Below the pieces are notes generated by a model. It had not been told where the DNA came from and did not search any database. It saw nothing but the letters and a program-made list of their open reading frames with translations. This document shows, piece after piece, positions 58,157-64,000 of a DNA stretch of 64,000 nucleotides. Position 1 is the stretch's first letter; each line of letters opens with the position of its first letter. This stretch comes from Stieleria maiorica (GTDB taxonomy: Bacteria; Planctomycetota; Planctomycetia; Pirellulales; Pirellulaceae): the NCBI RefSeq assembly GCF_008035925.1, contig NZ_CP036264.1, positions 2,081,409-2,145,408 on the forward strand, given 5' to 3'. A program made the position numbers and the translations under genes.

Positions 58157-58270
58157 CTGGTCAGCGTCCCCCCGTTCGATTCAATTTCGCCCGAAGTGGT
58201 GCTGTCCGGCGAGCGTTTCTCCATCAAATTCGCTCGTGACGCCGCCGCCGAGGACTTGCTAAAAGTGTCG

Positions 58271-59230
58271 ATGAGTGCGTCAGCATCCCAATTTGACATG
58301 AGTTTTGAATTGTCTGGAACGTCTGCCAAGTATTCCGATACGCAATGTTTTGAAGCGGGAACGCTCCGCGCCGATGACGGATCGATCCCGCCCGATCTCC
58401 GCTGCCCCAAACGAGCGTTCTTGAATGTGATCCGCAGTCGTGCGGACATCGGCGTCAATGCCTTTCTGACCGGCCGGACGGTGATCGGACGCAACCCGCA
58501 GTGCACGTTTCCGCTGCACGACCTGAAGGTCTCGGGCAACCATGCCGCCATCACTCCGGTCGGTGACGACCAGTTCCTGTTGGAAGACCTGAATTCGACC
58601 AACGGAACGCGTGTCGACGGAGTCCCGGTCGTCGGCCGCAGAACACTCACCGACGGCGACAAAATCTTTGTCGGCGAGACGGTGATTCGGTTTTCGTTGG
58701 CTGACAAGTTCGAGATCGATTTTCACAGCGAAGTCGCCGCCTTGGTCGGCCGCGATCCGCTGACCGATCTGCCGTCGAAACGTCGCTTCGACGAAGCGCT
58801 GGAGTTCTCGCTGGCAAGTTCGCTGCGACGTGACATTCCGCTTGCCGTTTTGATGATGGACATGGACGGCGTCAAACAGATCAACGACACCCACGGTCAT
58901 CTTTACGGCGCCCATGTGATCGGTGAAACCGGTCGGCTGATCGCAAAGGTCCTCGGTTCCAGTGGACAGGCGTGCCGGTTCGGTGGCGACGAGTTTAGCG
59001 CGTTTTTGCCGGATCATGACCTGCAAGCCGCCTGTTGTGTCGGTGAACAAATCCGCGGCGCGGTCGAAACGGCGACGTTTGAAAAGGATCGAATCGCATT
59101 GCGTCCCACCATCAGCATCGGCGTGGCCTGTTTTCCCGAGACCGCGGCAAACTCTCTGGCGCTGGTCACCGCCGCCGACGCCGCTCTGTATCGGGCCAAG
59201 GCACGTGGAAAGAACTGCGTGATGGTGTAG
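58271..59230 (+). CDS. FHA-GGDEF protein (putative diguanylate cyclase)
   Basis: A protein of 319 residues from ATG 58271; a GTG at 58196 would add 25 residues. An FHA domain comes first (TVIGRNPQCTFPLHDLKVSGNHA, LLEDLNSTNGTRVDGVPV), which binds phospho-threonine. The GGDEF domain follows: DPLTDLPSKRRFDEAL, MMDMDGVKQINDTHGHLYGA, an intact CRFGGDEFSAFL and ISIGVACFPE. No RxxD product-inhibition site precedes GGDEF. It should make cyclic di-GMP, with output tuned by Ser/Thr phosphorylation. This is noteworthy in a genome region with two Ser/Thr kinases. Confidence 0.92.
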   Translation: MSASASQFDMSFELSGTSAKYSDTQCFEAGTLRADDGSIPPDLRCPKRAFLNVIRSRADIGVNAFLTGRTVIGRNPQCTFPLHDLKVSGNHAAITPVGDDQFLLEDLNSTNGTRVDGVPVVGRRTLTDGDKIFVGETVIRFSLADKFEIDFHSEVAALVGRDPLTDLPSKRRFDEALEFSLASSLRRDIPLAVLMMDMDGVKQINDTHGHLYGAHVIGETGRLIAKVLGSSGQACRFGGDEFSAFLPDHDLQAACCVGEQIRGAVETATFEKDRIALRPTISIGVACFPETAANSLALVTAADAALYRAKARGKNCVMV

Positions 59231-59366
59231 GCGAACCCAAACCGGCATCGGTGCCACGCGGAGTCCACGCTGGTGGTTCTCTTTGACGATCGAGCAACTT
59301 TTCATGTTCGTCGGGGTTAAAATGGTGCTCGATCGCACCTCCTGTTCTTCGGCGCCACACCCCATC

Positions 59367-59741
59367 ATGACCGAAAACGCGAAATCATTTGTTCAGGCGT
59401 CGTTTGATGGCACCAGCTTGGTGATGCAGATTCAAACCGACCAGATCCGCGACGCCGACACCGCATCGACGATCGGTCGAGAACTGGTGGCCCTGGCGAA
59501 AGAGAATCAGGCGAAACGGTTGGTGATCGACATGCACAGCGTTCGCTTCATGGGCAGCGTCGGCTTTCTCGCCTTGATGGGACTGCACCGCCATCTGGAC
59601 AAGCCGACGATCATTCTGTGCGGGTTAAGCGAACACCTGAAAGACATCCTGGAAGCCTGCAAGCTGATCTCAAGAGACCCCGACGAAGCGACGATGTTCA
59701 GCACCGCCGATTCGGTCGAACAGGCCAAGGAACGGGCTTAA
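59367..59741 (+). CDS. STAS-domain anti-sigma factor antagonist-like protein
   Basis: A protein of 124 residues from ATG 59367. The STAS fold is seen in SLVMQIQTDQIRDADTAS, RLVIDMHSVRFMGSVGFLAL and PTIILCGLSEHLKDILEACK. The Ser in FMGSVG occupies the site phosphorylated in SpoIIAA/RsbV proteins. Partner anti-sigma kinases are not adjacent. It lies 136 bp after the FHA-GGDEF gene and may be co-transcribed. Confidence 0.85.
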   Translation: MTENAKSFVQASFDGTSLVMQIQTDQIRDADTASTIGRELVALAKENQAKRLVIDMHSVRFMGSVGFLALMGLHRHLDKPTIILCGLSEHLKDILEACKLISRDPDEATMFSTADSVEQAKERA

Positions 59742-59863
59742 GGCTCCGCCTGGGCCGCACAAAATCGGGATTCTGTGATGGTTCAGAATTCAAGCGAAAT
59801 CATTCCGTGACGGACGGTCGACTCACAGCCGACATCGAGCGACGAAACACGAGTGCCATCAGC
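59741..59863 (+). repeat. 123-bp dispersed element, copy B
   Basis: The ungapped homologue of 19829-19951. It begins on the last base of the STAS gene stop codon. Confidence 0.9.
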
Positions 59864-59880
59864 TTTCGATCACAAACTGA

Positions 59881-60005
59881 GCCGTCGGCTCAGAAAGTAG
59901 GTGGCATTGGGCTGGCGCCAAACGGTTGATCCCAAGGCCCGCGGCTAGCGCCGTCGGCTCAGAAAGTAGGCATCGGGCTGGCGCCAAACGGCTGATCCCA
60001 AGGGG
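59881..60005. repeat. 69-bp tandem duplication (GCCGTCGGCTCAGAAAGTAG unit)
   Basis: The unit begins at 59881 and again at 59950, each containing GGCTGGCGCCAAACGG and TGATCCCAAGG. A related single copy follows element A near 19995-20020. Confidence 0.9.
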
Positions 60006-60297
60006 GGGTCTCGGAATGAACCGGTGTCGGCGACCACTGGATGTTGTCCTTGGCGATCGATCAACTCGGTCACGATTCCACCAACCCCACAGGTCTGCCG
60101 GGACATCCTGCCGAGACATGACGCACACATTCCGCGGATTCGATTGATCCGGACCGCGCGCCTGTGCGGATCCGCAATCGCGATCGGCGCATTCATGAGT
60201 CGCACGCGGACACACGCGGTGCTGACCGGCGACGAAGACCGTGGGATCGAATTCATCGCATCCGCGTGTGCTTTCGTCGGACGATGCAAACGCAACT

Positions 60298-60312
60298 TGG
60301 CACGCAAATTGC
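60298..60312 (+). promoter_or_regulatory. sigma-54 (RpoN) -24/-12 promoter of the P-II gene
   Basis: TGGCACG-CAAA-TTGC, exact at the -24 GG and -12 GC with 12-bp spacing. Transcription would begin near 60324, giving a leader of about 40 nt with GAGGAA (60351-60356) before the ATG. Confidence 0.88.
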
Positions 60313-60362
60313 CTCCAAAGTCTCAAGGACAGAAACTTTCCCCTTTCCCCGAGGAATTTGCG

Positions 60363-60701
60363 ATGAAGATTGTCAGTGCGATTATCAACCCCCTGAAGTT
60401 GGACGCGGTCAGGGATGCCCTTGCCGAGATCGGTGCCAAAGGAGCGACGGCGACCGAGGTCAAGGGTTACGGCCATCAAAAAGGACACACGGAGATGTAC
60501 CGTGGCGCGGTGGTGGACGTGAAGTTCAACCCGAAGGTCAAACTGGAAGTCGCGATCGAAGACGCCTTGGTCGATCCGGTCATCGAGGCGATCAGCAAGG
60601 TCGCAAAGACCGGTCACATCGGTGCCGGAAAGATCTTCGTCACGCCACTCGAACGCGTGGTGCGAATTCGTACCGACGAAACCGGTGAAGCCGCCCTCTA
60701 G
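60363..60701 (+). CDS. glnB: nitrogen regulatory P-II protein (GlnB/GlnK family) lacking Tyr51
   Basis: A protein of 112 residues. P-II trimers bind ATP/ADP and 2-oxoglutarate and control nitrogen enzymes, transporters and kinases. The first signature region is intact (VTEVKGFGRQKGH equivalent: TEVKGYGHQKGHTEMYRGA). The C-terminal signature GHIGAGKIFVTPLERVVRIRT carries the ATP-binding residues. The T-loop reads RGAVVDVKFNPKVK where the classical protein has RGAEYMVDFLPKVK, so Tyr51, the uridylylation site, is Val. The start has GAGGAA seven bases upstream. The sigma-54 promoter suggests nitrogen-starvation control, typical of GlnK. Neither glnA nor amtB is adjacent, so GlnB versus GlnK is undecided. 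Confidence 0.94.
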   Translation: MKIVSAIINPLKLDAVRDALAEIGAKGATATEVKGYGHQKGHTEMYRGAVVDVKFNPKVKLEVAIEDALVDPVIEAISKVAKTGHIGAGKIFVTPLERVVRIRTDETGEAAL

Positions 60702-61062
60702 TCTCGGCCACCGTCGGACCGCAACAGGCAACGCAGTGAGGCGGACTGCGGCTGCCAACCGCCGATCGAAACAACCTGCTCTCCATCGCACTCGCGATCC
60801 GTCACTCGCCAACGCTCGCTCGTCAGTCTTCAGCAGCTGCCTCAGTCCAAGACTGTGCCATGGAACGCACTGCAACGGTGGCTACCGCCACGCACACCGC
60901 GCACAACCCCAGGCGGATCAGGGGATGAAGCATGAAGCCGCATGACCTCTCGCGTATGGATGTCCTGTATGATGTGAACCATCCGTCGCACCGTGTGCCG
61001 CGTCGTAAACGTCAATCTGACAGACGCGGCGGCAACGATTCCATGATCGCAGGACAATTCAG
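60702..61062. other. intergenic region with degenerate REP-like modules
   Basis: GGAACGCACTGCAACGGTGG and the following CTACCGCCACGC resemble worn copies of the modules at 19765-19850. No gene was recognised. Confidence 0.5.
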
Positions 61063-61284
61063 ATGGCAAAGCATGAAGTCGAGTTTGATGTTCCCAAACG
61101 CCCCCTCGGTCGCGCCGACATCGAATTTACAGTCAAGGCCGACGGCAGCGTGCTGGGCACATTGACGGTCTCCAACGGTTCGCTGGTCTGGTTTCCCAAA
61201 GGCACCACCAACGGGTGCAAGATGGGATGGAAACGATTCGACGCCCTGATGCAAGAACACGCCGTCAAACAGGAGCGACGATAA
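61063..61284 (+). CDS. small conserved hypothetical protein
   Basis: A protein of 73 residues (MAKHEVEFDVPKRPLGRADI ...). It is compact and beta-rich, with the well-ordered core VKADGSVLGTLTVSNGSLVW and FPKGTTNGCKMGWKRFDALM, ending in a basic tail. The pattern of a short sheet followed by a helix is that of a small family of unknown function found in many bacteria. There is no signal peptide. It stands alone. Confidence 0.78.
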   Translation: MAKHEVEFDVPKRPLGRADIEFTVKADGSVLGTLTVSNGSLVWFPKGTTNGCKMGWKRFDALMQEHAVKQERR

Positions 61285-61361
61285 AGCGATCCGCGTGTGC
61301 CTCGCCCCCGAGTTCCGCCTTCGAACGCGCTGTCACGTCCAGGCAACTTAGCAGAGCGATG

Positions 61362-61388
61362 GCAGAATGATCCCGGGCAGAATGATGA
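61362..61388. repeat. two CAGAATGAT words
   Basis: CAGAATGATCCCGGG is followed by CAGAATGATGAAG, the same word as the array at 56148. Confidence 0.8.
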
Positions 61389-61406
61389 AGTGCACGTGCG
61401 CTAACG

Positions 61407-62099
61407 CTAGATTTCTGATTCCAAGAACTTCGGCACTTCGATCGACGCCTTTCCTCGAATCGTCAAATCGAATCGATCACTCTGGGGCGTGTCATCGAGG
61501 TTGATTTCCACCCGCCGGCAGTGCGGCGGGGTGGCGGCGACGATGCCCGCCGCGGGGTAAACGACCGCGGAGGTGCCGATCGCGAGGAACAGGTCGCAGT
61601 CTTCGGCAAAGGCGGCGATACGTTCCAGGCCGAGCGGCATTCCACCAAACCAGACGACGTGGGGCCGCAGCATGCCGACCAGATCGGGACCGTCGGGGTG
61701 GGGCGTTTGGACACTCAAATCGCCGCGCCAATCGAACAAATCGCCCGTCAACATGCAGCGTGCTTTGAGCAACTCGCCGTGCATCGGCAAAACGTTTTGG
61801 CTGCCGGCACGCTGGTGCAAGTCATCGATGTTTTGCGTCACCAGCAAGAAGTCACCGTCATGACGTTTTTCGAATTCCGCCAACGCGACGTGTGCCGCGT
61901 TGGGTTGAATCGATTCGTCGAGCAGCGCCTTGCGTCGGGCGTTGTAGAACTGATGGACCAGGTCTGGATTTCGCGTGAACGCCTGGGGCGTCGCGACATC
62001 CTCGAAGCGATGTCCTTCCCACAGCCCGTCCTCACCACGAAAGGTGGGGATCCCGGATTCGGCCGAGATCCCGGCACCGGTGAGGACGAGAACTTTCAT
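61407..62099 (-). CDS. cobB: NAD-dependent protein deacylase, CobB-type (class III sirtuin)
   Basis: A protein of 230 residues from ATG 62099. The Rossmann NAD site is VLTGAGISAESGIPTFRG; the catalytic His is in LPMHGELLKARC; further signatures are TQNIDDLHQRAG, LRPHVVWFGGMPL and AIGTSAVVYPAAG. FYNARRKALL supplies the Tyr and Arg that in E. coli CobB and SIRT5 recognise succinyl or malonyl lysine. The four-Cys zinc site is largely lost: only CMLTGD keeps a Cys. It follows the large minus-strand gene by 13 bp and is probably co-transcribed. Confidence 0.94.
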   Translation of the reverse strand: MKVLVLTGAGISAESGIPTFRGEDGLWEGHRFEDVATPQAFTRNPDLVHQFYNARRKALLDESIQPNAAHVALAEFEKRHDGDFLLVTQNIDDLHQRAGSQNVLPMHGELLKARCMLTGDLFDWRGDLSVQTPHPDGPDLVGMLRPHVVWFGGMPLGLERIAAFAEDCDLFLAIGTSAVVYPAAGIVAATPPHCRRVEINLDDTPQSDRFDLTIRGKASIEVPKFLESEI

Positions 62100-62112
62100 T
62101 GCGTCACGAACC

Positions 62113-64000
62113 TCAAACGCTCGCCAACCGATCGGCCATGACAGGATCGTCCGCGGCCACTCGCATCGGGTCCGCGCCGAGCGTTCCGACCAAACTGTCC
62201 ACATACGTCGACGATTCAGCTTCGGCCAAACGTTCTTTGGCGTACGCCAAACGTTCATCCAGATCCAGATTGATGCTGGGGCGGTCACCGTCCAGACTTT
62301 CGATGGCCCGTTTGATACGGCCGATGCAATCGGTCCAGTGCTGGATGTCGCGTTGCTGTTGTTCAACCAGGCGACGTCGATACCAATCGCTTTGGAGCAT
62401 GTTTTCCAGCGTGAACAGGTTGCGGACTTCCGGATCGTCGATCGTTTTCCCTTCGTACTTGCCGGTGGCCAGGATGCTGACGATGGCGCGGAGCGGTGGG
62501 CAAGCCAGTTCGTACCCTCCGTCTTCCATGTAGACCTTGGCGACCCGGGCTTGCGCCTCGGCGATGTGCAGGATACCGTCGGCGAACGAATCGGGGTCTT
62601 GAAGCTCCGGTTTCAGGATGTCCTCGGTAAAGACTTTGCTGGGGTTGTCGAACACGCGAGCCATGTAGGTGCGGACGAATCGTTTGGTGATTCGATAGCC
62701 CAGCCGGCTGGCGGGGATGTCCACTCCGTTGTGTTTGAAATCTTCGATCGGTTCCAACATCCCGTTGTCGATCATGTGTTGCGGCGAACGTTCTTCGGGG
62801 GTCAATCGACACCAGACTTCGGGAATCAGCAACGAGATGTCGTGTCCGACTTCGAAACGCGGCCCGATGTGCCCGGCGGCGGTGCTGAATCCACCCAGCC
62901 CGGTCAGGATCATCGACACGATCATGTTGTTCATGTCGGTCGACGGCATCAATGCGTTGAAGGGGCCTTTGGTCAGCGCGCCTTCGCTGCCGGCACCGGT
63001 GGTGCTGGGGCTTTTGCCGGTCAAGGAACAGAGGTAGTCCATCACCAACTCGGGCAGCTCTTGGTAATGCAGCGGCGAGTAAACGGCCAGTGATCGGATT
63101 CGTTTTTCCGGTTCCGGCGGATTGTTTCGTCGTCCCCCCAGGACCGCGCCGACCGGAATGTGGATCGGTTCGTCCGGCCCCAGACCGCGGTTGAACTGGA
63201 CGCCGCGTCGGGCCACATAGGTGTCGCGGGCGAACACCATGTCGGGGCGGTCTTGCAAGTAACGCGGGTTCTTCGTCTGTTTGCCGTCGACCAGCCGCGG
63301 GTTGGATGTACTGACGACGTAGCTGTCATCTTGCCCATAGGCCTTCTTCAGCAGATCGGCCATCGGGCCGGTGAACTTGTCGAACTCGATCGCGTCACGC
63401 ACGATCTCGCCGACTTCGGCGTGGGTCAGCGGGTGGAAGTTGCTGATGAAGTTAGCCGGTCGGGACAAATCCCATTCGGTCTGTTTGTCCAAACCGCGAT
63501 GGATGGCATCGTCGGGGCGTTGGAATAAGCGGTATTCGCAGTTTTCGATGAACTTGTAACTGGTCGCCGGCATCACGCCGTCGCCGAGGTTTTCGATCAC
63601 GCGAGCCGGGACGACGGTGCTGGCACTGATGTCGTCTTCACGCTGAACCTTCGCCGCCGGGATGAAATCCTGACGCACTTTGAACGTTCGCCAGCGTTTG
63701 TCATCCAATCCCACACGCAGGTACGTGCCCACCAGGGCTCGATCACCGATCTTCAATTCGTGACCGGGGGATCCGTTGACGATGTCCACGCCGAACCGGT
63801 CTTTCCAATTATCCGCTTCGCCTTCCTTGGTGAACCGTTTAATAATCAAGGCCATCGAGTAAACACGTTCGGGGATCTCGCTGAGCCACTTGTTGTATTG
63901 GTCGTTGTAATCCGGCGACGGGGTCAGCAGCTTGATCACGCTGCCCAGACTACGGGCCGGACTCAACACGCTGCGGCTGGGGCCATCGGTGTAATCCGTC
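62113..64000 (-). CDS. C-terminal part of a large enzyme, possible PPi-type phosphoenolpyruvate carboxykinase (5' end beyond window)
   Basis: The frame is open to the window edge, with 628 residues visible and no sign of a start. It is soluble and well conserved in character: STTGAGSEGALTKGPFNALM, VSMILTGLGGFSTAAGHIGP, SLLIPEVWCRLTPEERSP, ASRLGYRITKRFVRTYMARV, DNPSKVFTEDILKPEL and a helical C-terminus. I do not see a Walker-type nucleotide loop. The length and these segments remind me of the pyrophosphate-dependent PEP carboxykinase family of about 1100 residues, which would link glycolysis and the TCA cycle. That assignment is from memory and uncertain. Confidence 0.5.
   Translation of the reverse strand, partial: TDYTDGPSRSVLSPARSLGSVIKLLTPSPDYNDQYNKWLSEIPERVYSMALIIKRFTKEGEADNWKDRFGVDIVNGSPGHELKIGDRALVGTYLRVGLDDKRWRTFKVRQDFIPAAKVQREDDISASTVVPARVIENLGDGVMPATSYKFIENCEYRLFQRPDDAIHRGLDKQTEWDLSRPANFISNFHPLTHAEVGEIVRDAIEFDKFTGPMADLLKKAYGQDDSYVVSTSNPRLVDGKQTKNPRYLQDRPDMVFARDTYVARRGVQFNRGLGPDEPIHIPVGAVLGGRRNNPPEPEKRIRSLAVYSPLHYQELPELVMDYLCSLTGKSPSTTGAGSEGALTKGPFNALMPSTDMNNMIVSMILTGLGGFSTAAGHIGPRFEVGHDISLLIPEVWCRLTPEERSPQHMIDNGMLEPIEDFKHNGVDIPASRLGYRITKRFVRTYMARVFDNPSKVFTEDILKPELQDPDSFADGILHIAEAQARVAKVYMEDGGYELACPPLRAIVSILATGKYEGKTIDDPEVRNLFTLENMLQSDWYRRRLVEQQQRDIQHWTDCIGRIKRAIESLDGDRPSINLDLDERLAYAKERLAEAESSTYVDSLVGTLGADPMRVAADDPVMADRLASV

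Overview
The window reads as chromosomal DNA of a planctomycete, most likely of the Pirellulaceae (Rhodopirellula and relatives). This rests on GC-rich codon use, many families typical of that group, frequent weak Shine-Dalgarno sites with TTG/GTG starts, ECF sigma factors paired with Ser/Thr kinases, and wide gaps filled with palindromic repeats. Species cannot be fixed from the sequence. No rRNA, tRNA, phage, IS transposase or CRISPR array was seen.

Layout. 1-7.1 kb: the 3' end of a SecA-family gene, a large secretin-family protein with a clear terminator, and a YjhG-type sugar-acid dehydratase. 8-14 kb (minus): a tightly overlapping operon MoxR ATPase, DUF58, membrane transglutaminase, DUF167. 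14.5-17.2 kb: rhodanese, hisG and hisE (minus), divergent from hisH (plus). 17.4-24.2 kb: secreted proteins, a sugar isomerase-like protein and 2-oxoglutarate dehydrogenase E1. 24.5-31.5 kb: a membrane-anchored octaheme cytochrome with HEAT/TPR-like C-terminus and a propeller-M28-PDZ peptidase. 31.7-40 kb: an NtrC-type sigma-54 activator, a 7-TM patatin-like protein and an SDR. 40-48.3 kb: a signalling block of two Ser/Thr kinases, two ECF sigma factors, a membrane EF-hand protein and a metallo-hydrolase. 49-56.2 kb: a bidirectional NAD-linked [NiFe] hydrogenase operon hoxEFUYH with hoxW, hypA and hypB; hypCDEF are not in the window. 56.4-64 kb: pdxH, a Skp/OmpH-like protein, an FHA-GGDEF cyclase, a STAS protein, a P-II protein, a CobB-type sirtuin and the C-terminal part of a large enzyme that may be a PPi-type PEP carboxykinase.

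The most striking structure lies between and around genes. There are strong matches to the sigma-54 -24/-12 promoter in front of the P-II gene and the Skp/OmpH-like gene, in the same window as a sigma-54 activator. The P-II protein lacks the uridylylated tyrosine. A six-copy 79-bp hairpin repeat recurs 7 kb away. A five-copy 137-bp palindromic array sits inside the hydrogenase locus and has copied the last codons of hoxH. Two ungapped 123-bp homologous elements lie 40 kb apart. A 14-bp repeat array begins on the hypB stop codon. One gene appears to start with an AUA codon overlapping the upstream stop, and several operon junctions use a TTGA overlap.
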